Part shown: positions 8,572 through 20,115 of the stretch, one piece after another
Position numbering within the stretch: the stretch's first letter is position 1
Layout of the letters: the number at the start of each line of letters is the position of its first letter
DNA from: Fidelibacterota bacterium MT.SAG.2
GTDB lineage: Bacteria; Fidelibacterota; SORT01
NCBI GenBank assembly: GCA_004402915.1
Contig: SORU01000007.1
Location: forward strand, 1-57,873
Length of the DNA: 57,873 nucleotides
Direction: 5' to 3'
Position numbers and translations under genes: made by a program
Notes under the pieces: generated by a model
Database searches by the model: none
What the model saw: only the letters and a program-made list of their open reading frames with translations
Told to the model about the DNA's origin: nothing

Positions 8572-9797
8572 TAGAATACTTTAACAGCTTTATGATTGCA
8601 GTTGAAAGCCTTACCAAACAAAAACTTCGCTCTGCTCTCACACTGATAGGTATAGTAATTGGTGTTGCTTCTATTATTGGTATCATGACAACGATGGAAG
8701 CTATTCAGACATATATGGAAAAAAGCTTATCCGTACTCGGATCTACAGTATTCCAGGTACAAAAAACACCGTTTATGAATGTAGGACCAAGTGATAGACA
8801 CAAATATCAGAACCGGAAAGACATAAAAATAGAACATGCTGACGCAATAAGAGATAGGGCGAAAAAAGTTGCTAATGTGGGTGCAGAAGATTGGACATAT
8901 GGTAGGGTAATTCGATATAAGAAAAAATCTACAGAGCCTGTATACTTAGTGTCCGGAGCCACACCTGAATGGTCGCCAAATAACGGTTATTATGTGGATG
9001 TTGGAAGATTCTTGACACAATTAGATGTTGATTATTCAAGATTCGTTATGGTTATCGGGACTGAAGTTGTTGAAGACTTGTTCCCATTTATATATCCCAT
9101 TGGTGAAACTGTGAAGTTTGAAGGTAGGAACTTTGAAGTTGTAGGAATTATCGAAGAACAAGGTAGTGAAATGGGACAATCGAGAAACAATATGCTGGTT
9201 ATTCCGATCACTGTTTATCAGAAGATTTATGGAAAAGAAGGATCGATAAATATTACTATCTCCGCAAAGTCGTCTGAACTATTGAACGGCGCTATTGATG
9301 AGATAATAACGATTATGCGAGCGGTACGTAAAGTTGCTCCGGGGGAAGATAACGATTTTGAAATCTTCAACAGCGAAAGCTTGATCGCTTTCTGGAACGA
9401 TATGTCGCGGAATTTAAAAATAGGTTCAATTTTAATCAGTTTCATTTCCTTGATGGTAGCAGGTATTGGGATTATGAATATTATGATGGTTTCCGTGACA
9501 GAAAGAACGAAAGAAATAGGTATAAGAAAAGCTCTCGGCGCGAGAAAAAAACATATTCTTACACAATTTCTTATTGAAGCGGTATTGCTCAGCCTCACTG
9601 GTGGATTAATAGGTGTTATTCTCGGTGTGTTGCTCGGAAATGTTGTGGCAAGTTTGATGAACCTTAGCATAGCAATCCCTTGGTTCTGGGTAGTTGTTGG
9701 GCTTATATTTTGCTCGTTCGTGGGCATCGCGTCCGGTTTTTGGCCCGCATTGAAAGCCTCAAGGCTTGATCCTATCGAATCTTTAAGATTCGAGTAA
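8568..9797 (+). CDS. MacB-like FtsX-domain permease (second)
   Basis: Second permease of 409 residues with the same plan: helix near 20-42, periplasmic domain, three C-terminal helices and an ending of KASRLDPIESLRFE. The track start at 8460 is inside the upstream gene. ATG at 8568, forming ATGA with the previous stop, is right because the paralogue starts at the same alignment position. It is clearly diverged from its neighbour, consistent with ancient duplication and a heterodimeric permease served by the single ATPase. Confidence 0.92.
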   Translation: MIEYFNSFMIAVESLTKQKLRSALTLIGIVIGVASIIGIMTTMEAIQTYMEKSLSVLGSTVFQVQKTPFMNVGPSDRHKYQNRKDIKIEHADAIRDRAKKVANVGAEDWTYGRVIRYKKKSTEPVYLVSGATPEWSPNNGYYVDVGRFLTQLDVDYSRFVMVIGTEVVEDLFPFIYPIGETVKFEGRNFEVVGIIEEQGSEMGQSRNNMLVIPITVYQKIYGKEGSINITISAKSSELLNGAIDEIITIMRAVRKVAPGEDNDFEIFNSESLIAFWNDMSRNLKIGSILISFISLMVAGIGIMNIMMVSVTERTKEIGIRKALGARKKHILTQFLIEAVLLSLTGGLIGVILGVLLGNVVASLMNLSIAIPWFWVVVGLIFCSFVGIASGFWPALKASRLDPIESLRFE

Positions 9798-9854
9798 TAT
9801 TACTTTTATCTGTTAAATTTTTCAATTTTACCATAGTTGGTATTAAATTTGCAC

Positions 9855-9883
9855 TTGACTGTCGAATCGCCTTCCGCTAAATT
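9855..9883 (+). promoter_or_regulatory. Putative promoter for the gatC-argF gene run
   Basis: TTGACT, a 17-bp spacer and TAAATT, lying in the only sizeable gap before a 12.5-kb co-directional gene run. The start at 9910 leaves a leader of about 20 nt. The same -10 (TAAATT) recurs upstream of the gene at 32381. Confidence 0.45.
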
Positions 9884-9909
9884 CAATATTATTAATAAAT
9901 GGAAAAAGT

Positions 9910-10200
9910 TTGAGTATAACAAGCGCCGATATAGACAAAATTGCAAATCTTGCAAAACTTGATCTCAGTAAAGCTGAACGCGAAAAATTCGCCTCTCAGC
10001 TGAGTGACATCGTTTCATATATAGAAAAATTAAACCAATTGAATACTGATGATGTGAAACCACTCGCACATGTGAATGACCTGACCAATGTTTTTAGAGA
10101 GGATAAAGCAAGACCATCTATGGAAAAACCAGATGTCTTCAAGAACTCACCACATCATGATGATGAATTCTTCCTCGTTCCGAAGGTACTGAAAACATAA
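9910..10200 (+). CDS. gatC: Asp-tRNA(Asn)/Glu-tRNA(Gln) amidotransferase subunit C
   Basis: Small GatCAB subunit (96 residues), which wraps GatA and GatB and helps convert Glu-tRNA(Gln) or Asp-tRNA(Asn) to the amide forms. Family marks are the start IDKIANLAKLDLS, the SQLSDIVSYIEKLNQLNTDDV helix, PLAHV, and the late FREDKARPS...F...P.H.D.FF.VPKVL. The start is TTG after GGAAAAAG, a weak ribosome site. gatA and gatB are not in the window, so the complex is encoded in at least two places. Confidence 0.92.
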   Translation: MSITSADIDKIANLAKLDLSKAEREKFASQLSDIVSYIEKLNQLNTDDVKPLAHVNDLTNVFREDKARPSMEKPDVFKNSPHHDDEFFLVPKVLKT

Positions 10201-10215
10201 AATGGAAGACGTGTA

Positions 10216-12598
<2,383 letters not shown>

Positions 12599-12599
<1 letters not shown>

Positions 12600-13432
12600 T
12601 GACGAAGATAATTGATATAGACGGGACGAAAATCGGCGGCGGAGGCGATTTGCTGCTTATCGCCGGTCCATGCGTTATTGAGTCTGAAGAAATAGCATTT
12701 TCAACCGCTGAAAAATTAAAAGAATTATCAGACGAATTGAGATTACCTATAGTTTATAAATCATCATATTTAAAGGATAATCGTTCTTCATCCAAGAGTT
12801 TTCAGGGGTTAGGTCTCAAAGAGGGCTTGCGAATACTTTCCGAAGTTAAAAAACGATATGGACTTCCGATCTTGTCGGATGTGCATAGTATCGAACAAGT
12901 TGCCGCAGCAGCCGATGTTCTGGATATAGTCCAAATTCCGGCATATCTTTGTATGCAGACGGAATTGACGATTGAAATTGCGAGAAGGGCGAAAGTAGTG
13001 AACGTTAAAAAAGGACAGTTCATTGCGCCAGAGAATATAAAGAATGTGATAAAAAAAATTGAGGAAGAGGGAAACAGCAATATTATTCTCACTGAAAGAG
13101 GTGTCTCGTTTGGTTATCAAAATTTAGTCGTAGATATGCGTTCTTTTCAGGTCATGAGGAAACATGGATATCCGGTAATATTCGACGTCACACATTCCGT
13201 TCGAGTGTATGGTATCCCTTCCAAGGATCCCAAAGGCGGAACTCCCGAATTTATTCCTACTTTAGGCCGGGCGGGAGTGGCTGCCGGAGTGGATGGAGTT
13301 TTCATCGAGACGCATCCAAACCCGCCTGAGGCGCTTTGCGATGCTTCAAGTCAGTGGAAGCTCGATGAAATGGGCGCTTTGATATCCCAACTGCAGTCAA
13401 TTCATGCAGCGGCAAAGGAGTACAGCGCGTAA
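12599..13432 (+). CDS. kdsA: 3-deoxy-8-phosphooctulonate synthase
   Basis: Condenses phosphoenolpyruvate with arabinose 5-phosphate to Kdo 8-phosphate; TIM barrel, 277 residues. Typical segments are IAGPCVIESEE, YKSSYLKDNRSS (where KdsA usually has KASFDKANRTS), LSDVHSIEQ, QIPAYLCMQTEL, VNVKKGQF, LTERGVSFGYQNLVVDMRS and FDVTHSVR. The last part carries ETHPNPPEALCDASSQW, which sits on the active-site loop. The loop CDASSQWKLDE lacks an obvious extra metal-ligand pattern, so I do not assign the metal-dependent or independent class. It is joined to kdsC by a TAATG overlap. Confidence 0.95.
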
Positions 13433-13968
13433 TGGTCAGACCGGAACAACGAGAATCTCTGCGCAAAATAAAGGTCATTATTTCAGATGTAGATGGAGTA
13501 ATGACAGACGGCGGTATAATTCTCGGCGCCGGCGGGCAGGAATTCAAACGATACGACGTTAAAGACGGGATGGGCATTACTATGGCACGAAAAGCAGGAT
13601 TGAAAGTCTGTATTATAACAGGCAGGAAATCCGAATCTGTAACTATTCGAGCAGAAGAATTAAAATTTGATGGCGTGTATCAAGGATATTTTAATAAAGT
13701 AGAAGCTTATCAAGTTATGAAAAAAGAATTCGGATTAGATGATGAAAACTTTCTCCATTTGGGAGATGATATCCTCGACATTCCATTATTCGAGATAGTC
13801 GGTTTTAGCGTTTCTCCAGCAGACGGAATAAAACAGGTTACGGCTGTAGTCGATCATGTGACAACAGCTCCGGGAGGAAGAGGGGTCTTACGGGAGACCG
13901 TGGAACTCGTATTGGAAGCGCAGGGCAAACTCGACGACGTAATAAGGGAACTCACTACTTTCAGTTGA
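13432..13968 (+). CDS. kdsC: Kdo 8-phosphate phosphatase (HAD family, YrbI type)
   Basis: Hydrolyses Kdo 8-phosphate to Kdo. It is a small cap-less HAD enzyme of 178 residues. The nucleophile motif is ISDVDGVMTDGG, motif II is CIITGRKS, and motif IV is HLGDDILDIPLFEIVG. The segment FKRYDVKDGMGI is typical of the KdsC tetramer interface. Position between kdsA and kdsD decides the assignment against other HAD enzymes. Confidence 0.93.
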   Translation: MVRPEQRESLRKIKVIISDVDGVMTDGGIILGAGGQEFKRYDVKDGMGITMARKAGLKVCIITGRKSESVTIRAEELKFDGVYQGYFNKVEAYQVMKKEFGLDDENFLHLGDDILDIPLFEIVGFSVSPADGIKQVTAVVDHVTTAPGGRGVLRETVELVLEAQGKLDDVIRELTTFS

Positions 13969-13974
13969 AAAATT

Positions 13975-14946
13975 ATGACGCCTGAACTCACTATACAGAA
14001 AGCGAAAGAGGTTATAAGGGTAGAAGCCGACGCAATTGCAGCGCTCTCGAGCCGGATTGACGGTAATTTTGTTGACGCAGTCGAGCTTGTGTTCGAATGC
14101 AAAGGAAGAGTGATAGTAACGGGAGTAGGGAAGAGCGGTCTCGTTGCAAGAAAGATAGCAGCTACATTGGCGAGTACCGGAACTTCAGCCTTCTTCATTC
14201 ACGCTGCCGAGGGGCTGCATGGTGATCTGGGAGTCGTTCGCGAAGAAGATGTTATATTGATAGTCACTAAGAGCGGAGAAACATCCGAGATATCCGCATT
14301 GATACCACAACTCAGAAACATTGGCGTAAAGCTTATAACGATCACAGGCACGCTTGATACATCGCTGACAAGGGTATCTGACATCGTTTTAGATGCGAGC
14401 GTGAAAGAGGAAGCGTGTCCGCACGATCTTGCTCCCACAGCCAGCAGCACGGCTGCATTGGTAATGGGGGATGCCCTTGCAGTGGCGCTTTTGGAGAGAA
14501 GAGGATTCACGATGGAGGATTTCGCCTCAATTCATCCGGGCGGTAATCTCGGCAAGAAACTGTTGACGCGAATGGAAGACCTGATGTACACCGGGGATCA
14601 TCTTCCGATAATGCAAGAAGACTCTCTGTTCAAAGATGTTATTCTCGAAATGAACCGCAAACGTTTTGGGGCGGTATGTATTGTTGATGATAAGGGAAAA
14701 TTAAAGGGGATCATTACCGAGGGTGACCTTCGGAGGGAGATCGAAAAAGGAGAAGCTATACTCCAATCAAAGGCATCAGAATCAATGTCGACAAAACCGA
14801 AAGTCGTTTCGGCTCAAACGTTAGCTGTGGACGCGCTTGCTTTGCTTGAAGAGTTTAATATACTCCAGCTGATAACTGTAGATGAAGATGGCAAGCCGAT
14901 AGGGATGATCCATTTACACGACCTCCTTGATGCAGGAATAAAATAG
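13975..14946 (+). CDS. kdsD: Arabinose-5-phosphate isomerase
   Basis: Interconverts ribulose 5-phosphate and arabinose 5-phosphate, the first step to Kdo. An N-terminal SIS domain (about 40-180) carries GRVIVTGVGKSGLVARKIAATLASTGT-type sequence, the catalytic HAAEGLHGDLG block and TKSGET. It is followed by two CBS domains (about 205-323), the second ending in a D.LL motif. With kdsA, kdsB and kdsC it completes the cytosolic route to CMP-Kdo in one stretch of DNA. The next gene starts directly after its stop. Confidence 0.94.
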   Translation: MTPELTIQKAKEVIRVEADAIAALSSRIDGNFVDAVELVFECKGRVIVTGVGKSGLVARKIAATLASTGTSAFFIHAAEGLHGDLGVVREEDVILIVTKSGETSEISALIPQLRNIGVKLITITGTLDTSLTRVSDIVLDASVKEEACPHDLAPTASSTAALVMGDALAVALLERRGFTMEDFASIHPGGNLGKKLLTRMEDLMYTGDHLPIMQEDSLFKDVILEMNRKRFGAVCIVDDKGKLKGIITEGDLRREIEKGEAILQSKASESMSTKPKVVSAQTLAVDALALLEEFNILQLITVDEDGKPIGMIHLHDLLDAGIK

Positions 14947-15507
14947 ATGCTGCATTCAAATCATGTATATCTGATCTCTCTGCTGCTGTCACTACTGCTG
15001 ACATCGAGTTGCAGTAAGCGAGAAGATCAAAATGGTATGATAATTTCAGATACGGAAATGTTACCTGAACAGGAATCCTGGAATTCGACAATAACTTTAA
15101 CCTCGAACGGGAAAATAATAGCTTTGGTACATTCAGGACATATGTCTCAATTCAGCAACAAGAAATTGATATTATTAGATGATAAAATAGAAATAGATTT
15201 TTTTGATTCCGAAGAAAATCACACTTCACATCTAACGGCGGAGTCCGGAGAGATCAATGAAAGGTTAAAAAATCTGAAAGCCATTGGAAACGTGATCGTC
15301 GTTTCTGACAGCGGAGAAACACTCTTTACGGAAGAATTACTCTGGAACAATAAACTGCAAAAAATTATCTCTGAAGTAAACGTGATGATAACAGTAGAGG
15401 GAGATACTTTATACGGCGTCGGATTTGAATCGGATGCGGGATTGGATAATTGGACCATCAAAGAACCGAAGGGCAGAACCTCGAGACTGGTGGATATAGA
15501 TGAGTAA
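14947..15507 (+). CDS. lptC: LptC-like LPS export lipoprotein
   Basis: LptC passes LPS from the LptBFG extractor to the periplasmic bridge. This 186-residue protein begins with a hydrophobic stretch ending in a lipobox-like LLLTSSC, so it may be lipid-anchored rather than held by a helix as in E. coli. The body is a repetitive beta-jellyroll type sequence (HLTAESGEINERLKNLKAIGNVIVVSDSGETLFTEELLWN), the LptC/OstA-like pattern. The position directly upstream of lptB and downstream of kdsD is the classical gene order. lptA, lptF and lptG are not seen here. Confidence 0.82.
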   Translation: MLHSNHVYLISLLLSLLLTSSCSKREDQNGMIISDTEMLPEQESWNSTITLTSNGKIIALVHSGHMSQFSNKKLILLDDKIEIDFFDSEENHTSHLTAESGEINERLKNLKAIGNVIVVSDSGETLFTEELLWNNKLQKIISEVNVMITVEGDTLYGVGFESDAGLDNWTIKEPKGRTSRLVDIDE

Positions 15508-16249
15508 ATTTACTTTTTCTAAAACTCTTGGAGTTCAAGGTCTGCGTAAACGTTACGGTAAAAAAGTAGTGGTAAACGGTATAAGTTTGGATGTGCATAA
15601 GGGGGAGATTGTCGGTCTGCTTGGACCTAACGGCGCAGGCAAAACAACGACATTTTACATGATCACTGGGATGATACGACCTAATGGCGGACAAGTTTAT
15701 CTCGAAAAACAGAACATTACTTCTATGCCGATGTATAAGAGAGCGCGCTTGGGAATAGGTTATCTATCTCAGGAACCATCTGTCTTTAGGAGATTGACCG
15801 TTGAAGACAATTTGAAATTGATCCTCCAGACAATGAATCTTTCAAGGAAAGAAGTATCCTTCCGCATCGATAAATACCTCAATGATATGTCTATCACGCA
15901 TATCAGGAAAAGAAAGGGGTATCAGCTTTCCGGGGGTGAACGCCGACGAACTGAAATATGCAGAGCTTTGCTAACTGAACCGGATTTCATGTTGTTGGAT
16001 GAACCGTTTTCGGGTATTGATCCGATCGCTGTCGAAGAAATTCAAAATATCGTTATTGATCTTAAGAGAAGAGGCATCGGAGTACTCATTACAGATCACA
16101 ACGTGCATGAAACCTTGTCGATAACCGATAGAGCGTATCTGCTGTTTGAAGGAAAAATATTCATCGAGGGTACGAGTGAGTATCTTGCCAACGATCCGGA
16201 TGCGAGGAAGCTGTATTTCGGAGATAAATTCAGGTTGGATAGGTACTAA
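15500..16249 (+). CDS. lptB: LPS export ABC transporter ATPase
   Basis: ATPase of the LptBFGC complex that extracts LPS from the inner membrane; 249 residues. Walker A is GPNGAGKTT with the family's FYMITGMIRP, the signature is LSGGERRRTEICRAL, Walker B is FMLLDEPFSGIDPIAV, and the switch His lies in LITDHNVHETLSITDRAYLL. The FYMITG and DEPF.GIDPI blocks separate LptB from amino-acid transporter ATPases. The start overlaps lptC by 8 bases, and the stop overlaps the rpoN ATG, preserving the widespread lptB-rpoN pairing. Confidence 0.95.
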   Translation: MSKFTFSKTLGVQGLRKRYGKKVVVNGISLDVHKGEIVGLLGPNGAGKTTTFYMITGMIRPNGGQVYLEKQNITSMPMYKRARLGIGYLSQEPSVFRRLTVEDNLKLILQTMNLSRKEVSFRIDKYLNDMSITHIRKRKGYQLSGGERRRTEICRALLTEPDFMLLDEPFSGIDPIAVEEIQNIVIDLKRRGIGVLITDHNVHETLSITDRAYLLFEGKIFIEGTSEYLANDPDARKLYFGDKFRLDRY

Positions 16250-17619
16250 TGTTAGAGCTCAGGCAAACACAGGGATTACGGTTAGTACAATCTCCTCAGC
16301 AAATCCTTCTATCGAGTTTACTGCAGTTACAGGTTCAAGCATTGGAATTGAGAATACATAACGAACTCGAGATGAATCCCTTGCTTGAAATGGATGAATT
16401 GACCGACGTAGAGCTCGAAGAGGTCGAAGAAACAGATGACGATGAAGAGTTTGAATTAGAGGATTTTTTTGATAATGATGACACCTATGAACACAAAGCA
16501 CAACGTGATAACTCTCTCGAAGAACGTGATATGCCTCAGGTTGCCCGAACAACATTCAAGGAATTTCTTTTAGATCAACTTCATCAGCTTGACTTGAGCA
16601 AGGATGAAAGGAGAATCGGTGAAGAGATCATTTGGAATATCGAATCGAATGGATACCTAACCGCAACTTTGGAGTCGATCGCGGAGTTGACCGAAACAGA
16701 TGTCTCCGTTTGCAGAAAAGTACAAGCGAAAATATTAAAATTGAATCCCCCCGGTATCGGGGCGCTGACACTTCAGGAATGCTTGCTTGCTCAAATGGAA
16801 GAAAACGAAAAAAACGGGCTTACGTATTTGATACTTAAGGATTATTTCGATCACTTTGCCAATAAACGATTCGAGAAAATCAGAAGCGAGCTTGACATCA
16901 AAATGGAAGACATCGTGAAAGTGAATGAGGAGATTGCAAAACTTAATCCGAAACCGGGACTGAGTTTTGCCGATCAAAAGATGAATTATGTAATTCCTGA
17001 TTTTACCGTTGAAAATAACAATGGCAATTTAACGGTGATTCTAAATGATTTTTCATTGCCCGAATTAAAGATAAGCGAACAGTATAAGACGATGGCTGAG
17101 GATAAGAAAAATGTGGACAAGGAGACCCGGAGCTATTTGAAGAAAAAATTAGAGTCTGCCCGCTGGCTTATCGCATCAATATATCAACGAAAACTGACTA
17201 TGTTGAAGGTTATGGAAGCGATAGTAGGAAGGCAAATGAAATGGTTTGAATTGGGGCCCGGTCATCTAACACCGATGATACAAAAGGATATTGCGGTAGA
17301 TATAAAGATGGACCACTCTACTGTCAGCAGGGCGACTGATGGTAAATATGTCCAAACGGATAACGGAGTTTTCCCACTAAAGTATTTCTTTAGTGAAGGA
17401 CTCGAACGAAGTGACGGTAAGGTTGTTTCAACAAGCAATATAAAAATACGTCTGAAGGAGTTGATAGAAAATGAACCAAACAGTAAACCGTTAAGCGATG
17501 ATAAATTAACCAAAATGCTTATGAGCGAAGGATTTAATGTAGCCCGTAGAACAGTGGCTAAATACAGAGAATACATGAAGATACCTGTTGCTCGTTTAAG
17601 AAGAAAAATAGGAGATTAA
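16249..17619 (+). CDS. rpoN: RNA polymerase sigma-54 factor
   Basis: Alternative sigma factor that needs enhancer-binding AAA+ activators; 456 residues. Region I is the Gln/Leu-rich start (LELRQTQGLRLVQSPQQILLS...). An acidic region II covers about 45-85, a core-binding domain lies at about 100-250, the helix-turn-helix region includes DHSTVSRATDGKYVQ, and the C-terminal RpoN box reads ARRTVAKYRE. No activator gene is in this window, and I saw no convincing TGGCAC-N5-TTGC promoter. Its ATG overlaps the lptB stop. Confidence 0.96.
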   Translation: MLELRQTQGLRLVQSPQQILLSSLLQLQVQALELRIHNELEMNPLLEMDELTDVELEEVEETDDDEEFELEDFFDNDDTYEHKAQRDNSLEERDMPQVARTTFKEFLLDQLHQLDLSKDERRIGEEIIWNIESNGYLTATLESIAELTETDVSVCRKVQAKILKLNPPGIGALTLQECLLAQMEENEKNGLTYLILKDYFDHFANKRFEKIRSELDIKMEDIVKVNEEIAKLNPKPGLSFADQKMNYVIPDFTVENNNGNLTVILNDFSLPELKISEQYKTMAEDKKNVDKETRSYLKKKLESARWLIASIYQRKLTMLKVMEAIVGRQMKWFELGPGHLTPMIQKDIAVDIKMDHSTVSRATDGKYVQTDNGVFPLKYFFSEGLERSDGKVVSTSNIKIRLKELIENEPNSKPLSDDKLTKMLMSEGFNVARRTVAKYREYMKIPVARLRRKIGD

Positions 17620-17624
17620 TACTG

Positions 17625-18611
17625 ATGGAATATAAAAAAGTGATAATAGGAGGAGAGGAATTTATGATTCCAAAGCTGGCAACAGCCGGCAACTCCATTC
17701 TTATTATAGGAATCGTGGCAGTGGCTTTGATCTGGTCTTCCTTCTACAGTGTCGGACCGGATGAGGTTGGTGTAATTCTTAGGTTTGGAAAGTATGTGCG
17801 AACGACAGAGAGTGGACTGCATATGAAATTACCATTCGGAGTAGAACAAGTGAAGAAACCGAAAATAAGAAAAAGGTTCACTCAGGAATTCGGTTTCAGA
17901 ACTCTGAAAGCCGGAGTGCAATCCACTATTACTAAATCAGGATACGGTAATGAATCCCTGATGTTGACAGGTGACCTGAATAGCGCTGTAGTTACCTGGA
18001 TAGTGCAATATCAGATCAAAGATCCGATGGATTTTCTCTTTAATGTTCGTAAGGTCGAGGGAACAATAAGGGATATTTCCGAAGTTGCAATGCGACAGAC
18101 AGTCGGCGACCGTAGTGTCGATGAGATCTTAACGTTCGGACGAGGTGAGATAAACCAAGAAGTTCAGGTTATCATGCAGGAAATCCTCGATTCATACGGT
18201 CTCGGCGTTCAGATCGTATTAGTAAATCTTCAGGACGTCGATCCGCCTCCGAGTGTAAAACCTGCGTTTGATGAAGTGAATGCCGCTACGCAGGATATGG
18301 ATAGGCTAATCCAGGAAGCGAGAAGGGAATTTAATGAGTCTGTACCACGCGCAAAGGGTCGAGCCGAGCAACAAGTAAGGCAAGCGGAAGCGTATGCGGT
18401 CGAACGTATCAATCTTTCGGAGGGTGAAGCTAGCCGATTTATTTCTCTCTACAATGAGTACAGAAAAGCTAAAAGAGTTACCAAGCGAAGGATGTATCTC
18501 GAAACACTCGCAGAAGTTCTTCCGAAAATAGAAAATAAATGGATCGTAGAAGGCGGCGGTAACGGTATCTTAAAACTTCTTGATCTCAATATGAAAAAAG
18601 GAGTGAAATAA
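17625..18611 (+). CDS. hflK: HflK, SPFH-domain membrane protease regulator
   Basis: Together with HflC it forms the large membrane cage that surrounds and tunes the FtsH protease. The protein has 328 residues. One N-terminal membrane helix (about 24-42, SILIIGIVAVALIWSSFYSV) is followed by the SPFH/band-7 domain starting PDEVGVILRFGKYVRTTESGLH. A QYQIKDPMDFLFNV block follows, then a long charged helix with NEVNAATQ-like sequence and RGRAEQQVRQAEAYAVERI. The central A/E/R-rich coiled-coil is characteristic. The end lacks the Gly-rich tails of E. coli HflK. It overlaps hflC by one base. Confidence 0.92.
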   Translation: MEYKKVIIGGEEFMIPKLATAGNSILIIGIVAVALIWSSFYSVGPDEVGVILRFGKYVRTTESGLHMKLPFGVEQVKKPKIRKRFTQEFGFRTLKAGVQSTITKSGYGNESLMLTGDLNSAVVTWIVQYQIKDPMDFLFNVRKVEGTIRDISEVAMRQTVGDRSVDEILTFGRGEINQEVQVIMQEILDSYGLGVQIVLVNLQDVDPPPSVKPAFDEVNAATQDMDRLIQEARREFNESVPRAKGRAEQQVRQAEAYAVERINLSEGEASRFISLYNEYRKAKRVTKRRMYLETLAEVLPKIENKWIVEGGGNGILKLLDLNMKKGVK

Positions 18612-19555
18612 TGAAGAGGAGCATATTAATAATAATTATAGTTGCGGCGTTTATTGTCGCGTCTTCCTCAACATTCGTACTTGATCAAACTCAACAAGCT
18701 GTTATCGTACAGTTCGGTAAACCGATAAGGTCAATTACAGAGCCGGGGCTTCATTTCAAAACGCCGTTTATTCAGAATGTTCGCGTATTCGATAACAGAA
18801 TTCTTGAATGGGATGGAAGACCGAGGTCGCTGACCACGCTTGATAAAGTCAGTATTTACATAGATGCGACTGCGAGGTGGAAAATTGTCAACCCGTTGTT
18901 GTATTTACAATCCGTAGAAGGCAATGAACTTATAGCTCAGGCTCGGTTGGATAACTTTATCGAGGGCGCGGTCAAAGATTTCATCGCGGACAATACGCTG
19001 ATCGAGTTGGTTCGCTCTTCCAATAGAGAAATTGTCACTACAGGAATAGATGAACAAGGTGTGGAGGTACGCTCTATAAAAGAAACGCCTAATATCGAAA
19101 AGGGTAGAAATACTCTTGCCGGTGAAATTCTGGCTCGGGCGAAAAATGATGCTGCTCCACTCGGAATAGAATTAGTGGACGTGAGGATCAAGGGCGTAAA
19201 CTACGTCGAAAGCGTTCGTCAGAAAGTATATGAACGTATGAGGGCAGAACGGATGCAGATAGCAGCCCGTTTTCGTTCGCTCGGTGAGGGTGAAAAATCG
19301 AGAATACTCGGTGATATGGAATTTGAATTGAAAACGATAATTTCAGGAGCGGACCGGAAAGCATTAGAGATTATGGGTAAAGCAGATGCAAAAGCAACGG
19401 CAATATACGCTGCGGCATACAATCGAGACCCCGAATTCTATTCATTTACCAAAACTCTTGACACCTATAAGATAACCTTTGATAATAAAACTTCTCTTAT
19501 CATGAGCAGTGATAACGAATTCCTGAAATATCTCAAAGGTGTAGAGGGTCGATAA
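18611..19555 (+). CDS. hflC: HflC, SPFH-domain membrane protease regulator
   Basis: Partner of HflK in the FtsH-regulating cage, 314 residues. The N-terminal helix (ILIIIIVAAFIVASSSTFVL) precedes VDQTQQAVIVQFGKPIRSITEPGLH-type SPFH sequence. A basic turn (FDNRILEWDGRP) and the G.ELVDVRIKGVNY...VR..VYERMRAER block follow, then a helix with AARFRSLGEGEKSRILG and the end F.KTLDTYK. These place it in HflC rather than stomatin or prohibitin. It is followed three bases later by hslV, so two protease systems are linked. Confidence 0.92.
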   Translation: MKRSILIIIIVAAFIVASSSTFVLDQTQQAVIVQFGKPIRSITEPGLHFKTPFIQNVRVFDNRILEWDGRPRSLTTLDKVSIYIDATARWKIVNPLLYLQSVEGNELIAQARLDNFIEGAVKDFIADNTLIELVRSSNREIVTTGIDEQGVEVRSIKETPNIEKGRNTLAGEILARAKNDAAPLGIELVDVRIKGVNYVESVRQKVYERMRAERMQIAARFRSLGEGEKSRILGDMEFELKTIISGADRKALEIMGKADAKATAIYAAAYNRDPEFYSFTKTLDTYKITFDNKTSLIMSSDNEFLKYLKGVEGR

Positions 19556-19558
19556 GAA

Positions 19559-20113
19559 ATGAACGAAAGAAATAGAAATCCGGTAGGATGGAGATCCACT
19601 ACCGTCATTGGAGTTCGCCGGAACAATGAAACCTGTATCGGTGGCGACGGGCAAGTGACTCTGGACGATGTGGTGATGAAGAACAGCGCCCAAAAGATAA
19701 GAAGATTATATGAAGGAAGCGTGATTGCCGGATTTGCAGGCGCGTCTGCGGATGCGATGGCGCTGTTCGACAAATTCGAAGTAAAGTTGGAAGAATATGG
19801 CGGAAATTTAGTGAAATCGGCAGTCGAGCTTGCGCGTGATTGGCGTACGGACAAGATATTACGCCGGCTCGAAGCGCTGCTGATAGTTATGGATGATAAA
19901 AAATCTCTGATAATATCAGGAAACGGCGACGTTCTTGAACCCGATGACGAGGTCATAGCCATCGGGTCGGGCGGACCGTACGCTACCGCCGCCGCAAGGG
20001 GATTAATAAAGTATACCAAGCTGTCAGCAAAGGAAATAGTCGAAAATTCACTCAAGATAACTTCCGAAATATGCATATTTACAAATGATAAAATAAATGT
20101 GGAGACGCTTTAA
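19559..20113 (+). CDS. hslV: ATP-dependent protease subunit HslV
   Basis: Proteasome-like N-terminal-threonine peptidase that forms a double hexamer capped by HslU. It has 184 residues. The catalytic Thr should be Thr14 (STTVIGVRR), so about 13 residues must be removed. Similar short propeptides ending in RS-TTVIGV are, as I recall, usual in Chlorobi/Bacteroidetes. [28 protein letters not shown] and AIGSGG.YA are conserved. It lies directly upstream of hslU. Confidence 0.95.
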   Translation: MNERNRNPVGWRSTTVIGVRRNNETCIGGDGQVTLDDVVMKNSAQKIRRLYEGSVIAGFAGASADAMALFDKFEVKLEEYGGNLVKSAVELARDWRTDKILRRLEALLIVMDDKKSLIISGNGDVLEPDDEVIAIGSGGPYATAAARGLIKYTKLSAKEIVENSLKITSEICIFTNDKINVETL

Positions 20114-20115
20114 TA

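Noticed and set aside
15500-17619. Sigma-54 promoters near rpoN or other genes
   Set aside because: No TGGCAC-N5-TTGC match with correct spacing was seen in the intergenic regions read.
19465-20076. 203-residue minus-strand ORF over hslV
   Set aside because: Shadow; hslV on the plus strand is fully conserved.
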